Assembly: GCA_001599815.1 (NCBI GenBank)
Contig: BCIA01000001.1
Span: forward strand, 2,670,934-2,734,933
DNA from: Furcasterigmium furcatum
Taxonomy: Eukaryota > Ascomycota > Sordariomycetes > Glomerellales > Plectosphaerellaceae
Length of the DNA: 64,000 nt
Direction: 5' to 3'
The position numbers were made by a program, and so were the translations under genes. The stretch's first letter is position 1. Each line of letters opens with the position of its first letter. Shown here piece after piece: positions 1-9,985 of this stretch. The notes beneath the pieces are model-generated. The model saw only the letters and a list, made by a program, of their open reading frames with translations. It was not told where the DNA came from and ran no database searches.

Positions 1-1018
1 CCTACTTGCAGCGGAAGACAGGACAGGACTGGGCCGTCGGTCTGGAGACATCCATCGAGCAGGGCCCGAGTCGTTAAAACCCTACTGATGCCCAGTGATG
101 CCGGGTTCTTGGGGCGATTCTGTGCATTTCTCGCCCGAAGTCGCTGATCGAACAAACCCGCCATGACAGCGTGTGCAGTCGACATTTGCAAACAACGGCC
201 TCTTTTCTGGCGCTCGAGACAAAACAGCAAACAAACGCTCGCTCGCTTGTGAGAGGAACAAGTTTTGGGTTCCATTGGGAGAGGAGCGGAAGCGGTCTGT
301 GCCTTCCTTGCCCGTTCCCTGCCCGGCATCTCGCTCAGCTCAGTCCTGGGGCAAGAGCGGCCCTCTCACCTCGCCTCTGCTTGGATGCGCGCACCTTCCT
401 CGCGACACGACACCAGGGCAATTGGAAGGACCAACTCGTTCTTCATGATCGCCGACCGACAAAGCGATCGCATGCACCGATTTTCGGCTCCAGTCTGGCT
501 CCGAGCACGTGCAATGCCCGATGCGACACAACATCTCTTGGATGCGATTTTCTGAGTGATCACCAGCGAAGCTGCCGGACCACACAAAAGCCCTCCCAAT
601 CCAGCATCACGACACGAGGCACGCGCCGGCAATTATCGTTCGACAGACTCCAAGAGATTCAGGGTCGAATCATTCAGTCATCTTCTTTTTCACTCGTTTT
701 TTTTTTCCCTCCCGCCCTTCTTCGCCTGTCAGCGGCCACGGACACCGCGCACCCGCTCTAACCGCAAGCCTCAACACCAGGGTCGAGCTCATTCGCCTAG
801 CCACCTCTTTTTCATCACCACCCAGCCTCTCCCATTTTCGCCCGGTTTTCGAAGCGCTCAAGCACTCTGACAACAACTGTGCCCACATTGGAAATCTTGC
901 GCGCTCTTCCTGGGACCCTCTCTGCTTTTTCTCTTCTCTTCTCTGTCTTGACCATCCGACAATTGGCGCTTTGTTGTACAGCGACGTCTCTTGGTGTGTC
1001 ACAGGCACCCGCCACACT
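1..1018. other. Intergenic and 5' leader upstream of the first gene
   Basis: No supportable gene. The open frames here are short, overlap on both strands and have low-complexity composition. From about 640 to 1140 the + strand becomes very pyrimidine-rich (C/T tracts, T-runs near 695), as is typical of promoters and 5' untranslated leaders of filamentous ascomycetes. I therefore read the right half as promoter and leader of the + strand gene that follows. Confidence 0.5.
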
Positions 1019-1176
1019 GTGAGTCCCGTCCCCCCATTCCATTCACCGATCTGCCGGCTGGTGGTGTGCCCGACTCCAACCCAAATCTTCAAGACCCTTA
1101 CCACAACCACCACCCTCATTCCTCCGCCGTAGCTCCCGTCTCAAACAACGACTAACTTGCGCGACCTTGCATGCAG
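1019..1176 (+). other. Predicted 5' UTR intron of the coiled-coil gene
   Basis: The donor GTGAGT is at 1019-1024, a canonical fungal branch site GACTAAC at 1150-1156, and the acceptor GCATGCAG ends at 1176. Exon sequence after the acceptor has TGA at 1183-1185 in the frame of the downstream coding region. The intron therefore cannot lie inside the open frame and is best placed in the 5' UTR. This is a sequence-only prediction without transcript support. Confidence 0.5.
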
Positions 1177-1203
1177 GTTCTTTGACTCTTTGTCTGCCCT
1201 GTT

Positions 1204-3648
1204 TTGCATCCTCTTCCCAACGAGCCTATTCGTCACCACCCACTCGGTGGTGATACCTTCACCTTGTCTGCCCCAATAGCTCCCTCTCCGGGTGCTCGAC
1301 AGGAAGCCGCAAAGTTGTCCCCAACAACTCCCCCCGACCCCTCTAACGACCGTCACGACCTTTATGAGTCCACGCCCCCGCCATTGCAAGCAAAGCCTGC
1401 GAGAACCCATACTCCCGTTCTCGCCGCTCAGAGGACTCCCTCTCCCAGCTCCTCCCAGCTGAGAAGCCTCCGTCGCACACCCCGATTCGAATCTTCGCCC
1501 CGGTCGACACCCTCGCCGTCCCAGCGTCGCGTCCACATCGAGGCCGCTTCCGTTGGTTTCAGTCCCCGCGTCCAATTCGCAACAGCTGGAGCTCCTGAAC
1601 CAGAGTTACCGACAGTTCAGGCAGCCCCTCCGCCTTCACAAGCACAGCCCCGACCACGAGTCTCCAGACCGTCCCGTCAAGAGAGGGTTCTTTCGCAGGA
1701 GCTGGGCGAGGATCCCGACGACCAAGAGTCGTCCGATAGAGCTTCGGCCTACAGGCAGCGACAATCCACCTCTTCAGCCAGGCTCCAAGATAATAAGCCT
1801 GATCTCCATCCTTCCCTCCGCATATCCAAGCACACCCACAGTGCCATTCTATTCGCTCTCGAAGAAGCTCTGCGCCACCCGAACCCCTTCACGGCGGACA
1901 TCGAGGAGGAGAGTGCTCCGATGGCAGATCTCATGAGGGGTGGCAGCGGAGTGCCTCCCGCAACCTCAAACGGCAATGGTTCCTCTCCGTCTCGCACACG
2001 TCCCATCGGGGCCCCAGCCCCGACAAGCTCGCCTTCTGGCATTCGTGGTCCGCGGATGATCATGCAGGAGAGAGCAGCCCGCGAAGCAGCCCGACAGCGG
2101 GCAGAGCAGGAGCAGATGCAGCTCGAGAGACAACAGGCTGAGCAGGAGGCTCGTCGGATAGAGGAGCTTCAAAGGCGTGGATCGGGTCGTCGTACAGCTA
2201 CGGCAGCTGCCCCTCTTGCACCAGCAGCAGGGGGTGGCGCCCCCGAGCGCATTCCTCAAGCTGAACCCGCCACCCCGCAACGGCGTCCCGTCGCCACGGA
2301 TGCCCCGCCTGCCCGTACTTCAGGTTCGGCTCGCCGCCAGGAGACGGCTCAGACACAACCTCAACAACGACCAGCTCGGACTTCGATCTCCCAAACTCAG
2401 CCTCAGACAACAGCGACTGCCGCCCAGCAGCCGCCCGCCTCGCAACACAGGACAAGCAAGCCCGCTGAGCCCTCGGCTGCCCCCGGGGCAGCGACTCATT
2501 CGACTCCTAGGAACTCATTCCCCCATGCCTTTGAACGGTGGGAGACTCTCTCCGCTCACTGGGAAGGCCTCACGAATTTCTGGATTCGCAGACTGGAGCA
2601 GAACAACGAGGCTATCGAGCGCGACCCAATCAACCAATCGTTGTCTCGTCAAGTCACGGATCTGTCTGCTGCTGGCGCCAACCTTTTCCACGCTGTCGTT
2701 GAGCTGCAGCGCCTCCGTGCAAGCTCTGAGCGCAAGTTCCAAAGATGGTTTTTCGAGACACGTGCCGAGCTTGAGAGGTCGCAAGAGGTCACTGCCATGC
2801 TGGAAACAGCGCTCAACGAGGAGCGGCGCGCGCGGGCTGAAGCTATCCAAGAGGCCGTTGCCAAGGAGCGAGCCAACTCGATGAACAAGACCCGATTTGA
2901 GGAACTACGAAAGGAGCTGCAGATCTCCAAGGAGGAGGCCCGCCGCGCCTGGGAAGAACTCGGTCGACGCGAGCAGGAGGAGCGCGAGCGTACCTTGTCA
3001 CTGCAAAGTGGGCAGCCCACCATCGTTGGGGGCGTGCAAGTCGTGCCCATGATCCAGGGCGTCCCGACTCGTGGTTCGAGCGCCCGTCAAGGCGAATACC
3101 AGCAACCAGAGTACGGTGTCCAAGAGGGTACATATCCCGCAGAGTACTCTCAGGCCCAGGCTGCTCAGTCTCCCATTGCCCCAGCCCCCGCCACCACCGA
3201 GGCAGGCTACTACACCCAACAGCATGCTGGCCAACAGGGCCAGGAGCCTCTCGGCTCGGACGCCGGCTACAGTGAAGGTGAGTATTTCATGGACTCGCAG
3301 GGCAACTATGTCCGCGACCAGCGTGGCAACAAGAGCTCTTTCAGGGGTCCTCCGTCTCCAGTTTCTGACGAGGGTGCAGATGTCTACGAGACGCCTGCGA
3401 CAAACCCTCCAAGCGCTGGCTACTCACAGGCTCCTTCGGCCCCCTCGGCCCCATCGGCCCCTGGCACCAGCGGCCAGCAGCCACCGCAGCAGGGCTACTA
3501 CTCTCAGCCTGCCGATTACTCGGGCGCTGGCTACGCTGCTCCGGGTTGGGAGACCGTGCCACGCCATCACCATCCTACCAGACTTAGCGACGTCATCGAG
3601 GAAGATGACGAGCGCAGCCGCACCAGCGCCACACAGAGCCGTGTCTAG
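1204..3648 (+). CDS. Conserved hypothetical coiled-coil protein, start uncertain
   Basis: No function recognised. The frame is open from just after a TGA at 1183 to TAG at 3646. The given left end is a TTG; the first in-frame ATG is at 1921, so the AUG-initiated product would be 575 aa and the full frame 814 aa. The stretch before ATG 1921 is Pro/Ser-rich, then becomes ordered (a segment with HSAILFALEEALRHPNPF) and looks coding. A charged helix rich in Arg/Glu/Gln lies at about residues 285-326 and a long coiled coil at about 507-600, counted from 1204. The C-terminal third is Tyr/Gln/Gly/Pro-rich and disordered and ends in an acidic, Ser-rich tail. The architecture suggests a scaffold or cytoskeleton-associated protein, but that is only inference. 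No signal peptide or membrane segment is visible. The coding status is firm; the start is not. Confidence 0.75.
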   Translation: MHPLPNEPIRHHPLGGDTFTLSAPIAPSPGARQEAAKLSPTTPPDPSNDRHDLYESTPPPLQAKPARTHTPVLAAQRTPSPSSSQLRSLRRTPRFESSPRSTPSPSQRRVHIEAASVGFSPRVQFATAGAPEPELPTVQAAPPPSQAQPRPRVSRPSRQERVLSQELGEDPDDQESSDRASAYRQRQSTSSARLQDNKPDLHPSLRISKHTHSAILFALEEALRHPNPFTADIEEESAPMADLMRGGSGVPPATSNGNGSSPSRTRPIGAPAPTSSPSGIRGPRMIMQERAAREAARQRAEQEQMQLERQQAEQEARRIEELQRRGSGRRTATAAAPLAPAAGGGAPERIPQAEPATPQRRPVATDAPPARTSGSARRQETAQTQPQQRPARTSISQTQPQTTATAAQQPPASQHRTSKPAEPSAAPGAATHSTPRNSFPHAFERWETLSAHWEGLTNFWIRRLEQNNEAIERDPINQSLSRQVTDLSAAGANLFHAVVELQRLRASSERKFQRWFFETRAELERSQEVTAMLETALNEERRARAEAIQEAVAKERANSMNKTRFEELRKELQISKEEARRAWEELGRREQEERERTLSLQSGQPTIVGGVQVVPMIQGVPTRGSSARQGEYQQPEYGVQEGTYPAEYSQAQAAQSPIAPAPATTEAGYYTQQHAGQQGQEPLGSDAGYSEGEYFMDSQGNYVRDQRGNKSSFRGPPSPVSDEGADVYETPATNPPSAGYSQAPSAPSAPSAPGTSGQQPPQQGYYSQPADYSGAGYAAPGWETVPRHHHPTRLSDVIEEDDERSRTSATQSRV

Positions 3649-4512
3649 GGAAACAGCTTCTGACAGCGCAACTCTACTCCTCGACCGCCCCCGGCAGTGA
3701 CGGGACTCCGAACGGGACAACAGCACACAAAGTTGATTCATTGAACAAACCACCACAGGAATGGGACTTTGCGGGTGCCGGACTGGACATAGACCGGCTG
3801 GTGTGGGAAATGGGTGGCTCGGCAGGTTTGCTTGGCTCCAGCAAAACGGCTTTCACTTGTACGGCAAAGCTTTGGACAGGCGTGTTTGAGTTTCTGGCTT
3901 CCGGCTTTCGGTTTGGGCGACTTAATTACGATCACGGCATCTCACCCGCCTTTGCCATCTGGCTCGCCTCAACCTGCGTCTCGGTACGGTCCGGCAACGT
4001 TCATGGCAGAGTGTGCGGTACAGATCGACATGACGGCAGTTGCATGGCCATTTGGTCGACGCGGAGAGGAACTTGTCACTTTATCAATTTCCTTTGCATC
4101 GAATCGGCGTCTCATGGGCATTACAAATTCTGCGGGTTTTCCTGAAGACTATCTACTCAACGGTGCCTCACTCAACTTCCGTCCACTGTGCAACCCCTCC
4201 ATTGCGTCGAGGACACCTCATGGACTGGCGACACGCCGATTGGGCGCCGGATAACATCAGGCTCATCGTGGGAGATTGTGCCTGGGAGGCACGTGTATGT
4301 GTTGGAGTATGGCTATGAGCCATGTGTGTACTATAGAATTGCTGCATATCAATTGGGGCAGAGGTGTACGGATGAATATCATGTTTGCACCTGGGTCCTC
4401 GGAACCATGCTCTCCAACCGTGACATGTGAGGCTTTCCAGCAACAGTCTAAGCAGATGGGGATTCACTTGACATCTGAGGTTAAGGACGCACGGATTATG
4501 TCCCGGTTCTGT
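3649..4512. other. Intergenic region (3' flanks of two convergent genes)
   Basis: This lies between the stops of the + strand coiled-coil gene and the - strand pectinesterase, so it should hold both 3' UTRs and terminators. Short open frames exist on both strands but show no family resemblance or splice logic. Nothing else seen. Confidence 0.5.
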
Positions 4513-5541
4513 CTACTGCAGATATTCCATGTCTACCCACCACTCGTTCTCAAATCCTTCGCCCAGGATGTCTCCAATGGCAATCGGACTGTCGAGCTGC
4601 CCGGTCCAGCCTGCCCTCGGACCAACCGAGCCAGGGCCCTCATTGCGGTACTCGCGGTAGAAAACATTATCCACCGGCTGGACCTGGTCCCAAGCAGACC
4701 AGCCCTCGGGCTTGACGACATCGCTGAGCCAGCTGTCCTGGAACACGACCCTCGAGAACTGCCTCCACGGCCTACCAAGCACGGTTGACCCAACACCACT
4801 GGTTCCGGATACGTGTGCGTTGTTGAATACGTAGAACGACTTGTTCTCCTCGGCCTCCCGTCCGTTAGCGGTGATGTATCCCGGGCCGATGGACTCGATG
4901 TCGCAGCTCTCGAACCACGCGGCGGCGCGCAGGCCGAAGATGAAGTCGACGGCGCCGTTGATGTAGGACTTTGCGTAGATCTGGCGGCCCTCGTTCGCGT
5001 AGACGGTGTCCTGGTAGCCCGTGAACTGGCAGGCGTAGAAGGCCTGGTTGGTGTTTTGGGCGGAGAGGGCGAGGGCCTGGCCGCTGCTGGCGGCGCGGCC
5101 GAAGGTGTTGGCCATGTTCAGGTTGTAGACCTTGACGTTGTCATTCCAGAGCCGGACCGTCGACGTCTGGTCATTGTTGATGAGGCCGGGGGTGTTGCGG
5201 GAGAGGTTGCCGGTGATGGTGACCTGGTTGTCCGCGTAGCCGTGGGTGTTGCAGGTGTAGCCCTGCAGGACGAGGGGCCCCTTCAAGGGGGGGATGTAGA
5301 CTTGCTCCGAGTAAGTTCCAGGGAACAGGAAGATGGTCTGCTCGGCCGTGGTGTTTTGCAGGGCGGCGACGGCGCTGCTCAGGTCAACGAAGCTGTTGGG
5401 ATGCTCGCCCGCTGCGTCGACGACCAGGGCGCCATCTGCAGGGCGGGTCCTGGCGTATTTTCCGCAGCATTCCAGGGCATTGGCGACGCCAATGGTAGAA
5501 ATGAGGGCTGATAGGAGGAGAGAAGGTCGAAGGACGAGCAT
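4513..5541 (-). CDS. Secreted pectinesterase (pectin methylesterase, CE8)
   Basis: It de-esterifies pectin homogalacturonan outside the cell, preparing it for pectate lyases and polygalacturonases. A single exon encodes 342 aa, normal for fungal CE8 enzymes. Residues 1-22 form a signal peptide (hydrophobic core, cleavage after ANA or nearby). The right-handed beta-helix family motifs are all present: GTYSEQVYI (75-83), SGQALAL (153-159), GYQDTVY with catalytic Asp178 (175-181), GAVDFIFG with catalytic Asp199 (196-203), and LGRPWR with Arg257 and Trp259 (255-260), which bind substrate. Asn-X-Ser/Thr sites (NTT, NLS, NKS) suggest N-glycosylation. The start is the only Met that gives the signal peptide. 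Family assignment is firm; the exact substrate pattern is not knowable from sequence. Confidence 0.95.
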   Translation of the reverse strand: MLVLRPSLLLSALISTIGVANALECCGKYARTRPADGALVVDAAGEHPNSFVDLSSAVAALQNTTAEQTIFLFPGTYSEQVYIPPLKGPLVLQGYTCNTHGYADNQVTITGNLSRNTPGLINNDQTSTVRLWNDNVKVYNLNMANTFGRAASSGQALALSAQNTNQAFYACQFTGYQDTVYANEGRQIYAKSYINGAVDFIFGLRAAAWFESCDIESIGPGYITANGREAEENKSFYVFNNAHVSGTSGVGSTVLGRPWRQFSRVVFQDSWLSDVVKPEGWSAWDQVQPVDNVFYREYRNEGPGSVGPRAGWTGQLDSPIAIGDILGEGFENEWWVDMEYLQ

Positions 5542-6380
5542 CTTGTTCTGCGCTTAGAAGGAGTCTGCCCTACTACTCGGAGCTCACATCTTCGGGTCTT
5601 GGCCATGCTCTTTATTCCCGTCTCATGGATAGCTGAAGAGTCGGACGGGGAAATAGAGACATTGAGCTACGGATTCCATGGCGAGGAATTTCACCGTTTC
5701 CCGTGGTCGTCATGACTTAGAGTGGTGGGGGATGGAGCTTGGTCGAGCTACGGGCAGCATTCAGGGGTCAACCCCACGATGACCCCGGAGTTAGTACGAA
5801 ACGGTCAACGGGGAATGCGGAGAGCCCCAAGCCTTCAGAGGGGCTCGGCAAGTAATTCGTGGATTTTGAAATGCCCTGAATTATTGCTGCAGGGCCGCCA
5901 ATCCACCAACGGCCGATCTTCCGGCTTGGGGGCCGTGGAGTGATCTCCGATGTTACTCCTTTTTCTCAGGAGGGCGGACGAGTGTTTGCTTGCAAAAGAC
6001 TTGCCGCCTCATTCGCCCTGCACTGGACTGTATCCTGCTGGACGAAATTCTCTTGTCCTTGTATGGCCCGAGAGGACATACGACCAGGGTATTGAAAACG
6101 ACGAGTGTCTGGTGCCAGCCAAGGTGTGGCCAGGCCAGCAGTTTCTCGTGGTGAACATCGTGGTGAACAACGTGCTGCCGAACCCACTCCCTTCTTCCAA
6201 AGTAACATATTCCTCCTAATTCGCCATCACTAGCTCCCCATGCCCAATGCATTCTTGCGAAAATCTACTGTGCTGTCTTGCACATTATTAACCAATCTCT
6301 ATCGAGACAACCGCCTTTTCCCCCACCAAACGCCATCAACGAACATCCGCGTCTGAAATAAGCCCTTCGGAGTGAACCCA
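5542..6380. other. Intergenic: pectinesterase promoter and ADE1 3' flank
   Basis: This is upstream of the - strand pectinesterase and downstream of the - strand SAICAR synthetase. No gene is supported: open frames of 73-99 codons occur on both strands but lack any family signal. I saw no unambiguous regulatory box. Confidence 0.5.
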
Positions 6381-7307
6381 TCACTCCTTGACAACATCCT
6401 CAAACTTCTGCCCCGTCAGCCGGGAAAACACATCACGATATCTCTCCCCCGTGGCGGCAGCAATATCGTCGGGGATGGCCACGCCCTCATTGCCCTTGAG
6501 CCCCTCGCGGACCAGCCAGTCGCGCACAAACTGCTTGTCGAAGCTATCCTGCTCGCGGCCGACGGCATACCCGTCGGCGGGCCAGAAGCGGCTGCTGTCC
6601 GGGGTGAGGACCTCGTCGACGAGGACGACGTCACCGGTGGCCTCGTCGAGGGCGAACTCGAACTTTGTGTCGGCGATGATGATGCCACGCTCGAGAGCGT
6701 AGGCGGCGGCGGCCTTGTATACGGTGAGGGCGAGCTGCTCGATCTTGGCGGCGTGCTCCGGGTTGCCGATGATGCGGGCGGCCTCGTCAGGGTGGATGTT
6801 CTCGTCGTGGGCGCCCTGCTCGGCCTTGGTGGACGGGGTGTACAGAGGGGTGGGGAGCTTGGCGCACAGCTCGAGGCCGGCGGGGAGCGGGATGGTGTGG
6901 ACGGTGGAGGTGCGCTGGTATTCCTTCCATGCGGAACCGGTGAGGTAACCGCGGACGATGGCCTCGACGGGGAAGACCTTGAGGCGGCGGACCTGCATTG
7001 CGCGATTGCGGGCGGCGAGGCGCTCGGCTTCGGGGAGGGTGGCGGGGAGGTCGAGGGAGATGAAGTGGGTCTTGAGGCCGGGAACGATGGTGGGGAGGAC
7101 GTTGAACCAGTGGGCGGATGTGAGGGTGAGGACGGCGCCCTTTTGGGGGATCGGAGTGGTGAGGACGACGTCGTAGGCGGAGATGCGGTCCGAGGCGACG
7201 AAGAGCAGGCGGTCCGGGGTGTCAGGGAGGAGGAAGAGGTCACGGACCTTGCCGGAGGAGAGCCTCTCGAGGGAGGGGAGAGAGATGGTGGTAGTTGGCT
7301 GTGCCAT
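6381..7307 (-). CDS. ADE1: SAICAR synthetase (phosphoribosylaminoimidazole-succinocarboxamide synthase)
   Basis: It catalyses ATP-dependent ligation of CAIR with aspartate to SAICAR in de novo purine synthesis, in the cytosol. A single exon encodes 308 aa, close to the roughly 306 aa of yeast Ade1. Motifs: the N-terminal nucleotide loop SGKVRDLF (18-25), the family signature around VEAIVRGYLTGSAWKEY (114-130), the substrate loop TPSTKAEQGAHDENI (157-171), IIADTKFEFA (210-219), and the signature DEVLTPDSSRFWP (231-243). The Met at 7307 sits just before the conserved N-terminus, so the start is well supported. It is a housekeeping gene with no functional link to its neighbours. Confidence 0.97.
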   Translation of the reverse strand: MAQPTTTISLPSLERLSSGKVRDLFLLPDTPDRLLFVASDRISAYDVVLTTPIPQKGAVLTLTSAHWFNVLPTIVPGLKTHFISLDLPATLPEAERLAARNRAMQVRRLKVFPVEAIVRGYLTGSAWKEYQRTSTVHTIPLPAGLELCAKLPTPLYTPSTKAEQGAHDENIHPDEAARIIGNPEHAAKIEQLALTVYKAAAAYALERGIIIADTKFEFALDEATGDVVLVDEVLTPDSSRFWPADGYAVGREQDSFDKQFVRDWLVREGLKGNEGVAIPDDIAAATGERYRDVFSRLTGQKFEDVVKE

Positions 7308-8637
7308 GTTGCGTTGTCAGCGAACGTCGGTCGCGCCACAAGTTTTGTTGGGTGATGTGGTGATGAAGGGGAGAAAGTCTTTTGGCGTTGCGGCTCATGA
7401 CTCCAGCTGCTTTGGAAAAATGATCGAATCCGATGACGGGAGCTGCGGGGGAGGGGCAATGCGATAAGATAAGCGTGTGCACTACCAGCGGTTGCGGCCC
7501 CGTAAGAGTCGAGACACCACGACTGGACGCCTTTTGGTCTGCCTCAATGCCTCCACGGTGTTAGAGAATTGCGAGGACTGGACAATCGAACTGAGAGAGG
7601 GTCATCATTACCTCGATGAAACATCTGGGCAATTAGCCATGAAAACCTTCAAGCCTTTCCTCCAGCAGGAGGCACCTTGGACTGCTGCCCGAGGTCGCTA
7701 AGTCACGGACGCAGAGGGAGAGAGCAATCATGATAAATACTGGGCTGATACTTCCTTTTCATTCACTTCCACAATGTCCAACTCATGTCGGCAAGCAACC
7801 TAGGCAGGTACCCGAGGGACACCTCATGACCTGACAACCAGGCGGGATAGGTGGTAGGCGAGTTCTTCACCGGGACGAGACTCGAGTCCGCCGGCACCCA
7901 GAACATCACCACCACCACCACAATAACACAGCACACGCAACACCAATACTGGCATCAACATCTCGCTCGGAACGCCAAAATGCATGATATCCCTAATCCA
8001 CAACCACCCCCTCCACCTCCTCAGTTCACACTTGAGATTGGCCGTCCCGGGCACCACTTTCTTGCCCGTCGAATCCTTGTACGTCCGTCGATTCGTCCAA
8101 TCCCCCACGACCTGAGCTTCAACTATTTATGGGAAACCCAGATCTCGACCCATGTCAAGTCAATGCTGGCAGAAGTCGTACCGACTTGGTCCGTTGTTAG
8201 GACAATTTACCTGGGTACGGAATGGGGTCTGGCCATGGCCATCGGGGTCACTCCGGGGACTGGGAGTAGCCAACAGGGCTATAAGATGATCCAGCGCATC
8301 CTACCGATTTTCCAACAGTATGTAGGCATTCTTCCAGTCCTCTCTGCTTCCATTGGCGCCTCCGACCGACTGACTCTTCCATTCTTTCTTCCTAGCTGGG
8401 GGTACAACGACCTCAACATCCTCTGCTTCGAACACCCTGTCACCTCGCACCCCGAGTATCCAGACCGACCATCGCAAGAATGGGGCTCTGCAGCCATGCT
8501 AGCTGCTACTACCCCTTGATAGGTACCCAAACACGAGTCAGTTAAGTAGCTAGCTATTGATCAGACTCAGCGAAGACGATAAATATAGGTACATCAGTCT
8601 GGAGCCCGGAGCCAGAAGCCATAAGCTGTGTCCCGCC
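7308..8637. other. Intergenic: ADE1 promoter and GH5 3' flank
   Basis: The window holds the upstream region of the - strand ADE1 and the 3' flank of the - strand cellulase. A 222-codon open frame on the + strand at 7851-8519 and a 94-codon one on the - strand at 7824-8108 exist, but their composition (ACC/CAC runs, poly-Pro) and the lack of any recognisable domain make chance the better reading. CAC/ACC low-complexity lies near 7905-7950. Confidence 0.45.
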
Positions 8638-9885
8638 TCAAGGAATGTACTGCCTCAGCAGGCTGTTGTAGTACTGGTATCCCGTACCGCTGGGCGGCTC
8701 AAAGTTGAACATGTAGTCGTTCCACCAGGGCCCCGCCGCCCACCAGAGATATCCCTTCCACACGTCGTCGTTGGCCTCGAGGTAGTCCAGCATCCCCTGC
8801 ACCGCCGTGCGGCAGTTCTGGTTCGCGCCGCCCGCGAACTCGCCCAGGATGCCCAGCTTGCCGTTGGCCCGCAGCCAGTTGGTCGCCGCCACGAGCCGCT
8901 CGCGCCCGATGGTCGTGGACACGCAGTTGGGGCTGGTCCCCGAGCTGTCCGAGTCGAGGTACTGGTGCATCTGGTAGATGATCTTGTTGCGCGGGTCCTG
9001 CAGGTTCTTCATGTTGTCGTTGACGTCCGGCCAGCTCCACGCCCCGGACCACTGGTTGCCCTCCACGAAGATCCACTGGTCCGCCCCCGCCGCGCGGATG
9101 CCGTCGATGGCCGCCTGGTTGAGGTTGAGCACGAGGTTCTGGTCCATCGTGTGGTACTCGTTGTTGGTGTCAAAGACGACGCGCGGGTTGGACGCGAAGA
9201 GCGCCGCGACGTTGCGCCACCACGTCCGGAAGGCTGCCACGTCCGTGATGACGTTGCCGAAGTACCGCCCGTAGTTGTGCGGGTCGAGCACGGCGTAGGC
9301 GCCGGTGCTGGTGACCTGGTTGATCGAGTTGGTCAGGTTGGTGAGGTATGCCTGGTTGAAGGCGCCCGTCAGGCTCTGTTGGCTCAGGCGCTCCATCTTG
9401 AACTGGACGCGGAAGGTGTTGTAGCCATCGCGGCGGAGGGTCTAGGGAGCGAGAGTCAGCTGGGAGCAGCGAAGGAGGTGTCGGGGCAACCGGCGACTTA
9501 CATTGATGGCATTGGGGTCAGGGAAGGTGAAGTGCTTTCCCCACTGGCCAGGCAGCGTGTTCTCGCCAAACTCGGCACCGGCCACGTTGGTACCATACCA
9601 GACGAACTCGCCGGGAAGAGAGGTCGGTCCAGGCGTGTTGGTGGTAGTGCTAGTCGATGTCGTCGTCGTCGTGCGGAGAGTCGTCTGGGTGCTGGTAGTA
9701 GTCGTGGTCACCGGGGGAGGACCGGTTCCTGGAAGACACTGGCTATACCACGGGTTCGAGAACGTGCAAGTGTATCCCGCGACACAGGTCGTCGGGCCAG
9801 TCCATCCGTTGCCGCCGCACTGGCCCCAGGCTCCGGACTGGGCGACAGCACCTCCGGCAAGGGCCGTGAGAGCAAGGAACTTCAT
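8638..9885 (-). CDS. Secreted GH5 endoglucanase with N-terminal CBM1
   Basis: It is a beta-1,4-endoglucanase that cuts internal bonds of cellulose outside the cell. Two exons, 9885-9502 and 9441-8638, are joined over a 60-nt intron (donor GTAAGT, acceptor CTAG), giving 395 aa. Domains: signal peptide 1-16 (ending in AVAQ); CBM1 cellulose-binding module about 17-54 with its Cys pattern and aromatic face (WGQCGGNGW, YTC, WYSQC); Thr/Ser/Pro linker about 55-92; GH5 barrel about 93-395. Catalytic residues: acid/base Glu223 in DTNNEYHTMD and nucleophile Glu329 in GEFAGG. It closely resembles the GH5_5 type enzymes of Sordariales and Trichoderma EG II. Without splicing the reading frame would break at the intron stop, and splicing restores the conserved TLRRDGYNTFRVQF block. 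A TATA box lies upstream. Confidence 0.96.
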
Positions 9886-9974
9886 ACTGGAAGCTTTGAG
9901 GTGAAATTCTGGAGGGTGTGCTTGCTGAACAGCAGAGTTGGGAGAATTCGACCATTGCCTGCTCCAAGGCCCCG

Positions 9975-9981
9975 TTATATA
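9975..9981 (-). promoter_or_regulatory. TATA box of the GH5 endoglucanase gene
   Basis: The - strand reads TATATAA here, 90 nt upstream of the endoglucanase ATG. Position and sequence fit a core promoter TATA element, common in strongly induced fungal cellulase genes. A GGCTAA core, the binding site of XlnR/Xyr1 family activators, occurs farther upstream on the same strand at 10703-10708, but a 6-mer at that distance could be chance. Confidence 0.5.
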
Positions 9982-9985
9982 CCTC

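Noticed and set aside
4813..5511. 232-codon + strand open frame over the pectinesterase
   Set aside because: Antisense of the CE8 gene with a low-complexity Val/Gly/Ala product.
6372..7355. 327-codon + strand open frame over ADE1
   Set aside because: Antisense of a strongly supported SAICAR synthetase; Gly/Glu/Asp-rich mirror product.
7851..8519. 222-codon + strand frame between ADE1 and GH5
   Set aside because: Poly-Thr and poly-Pro composition from simple repeats, no domain, no supporting splice structure.
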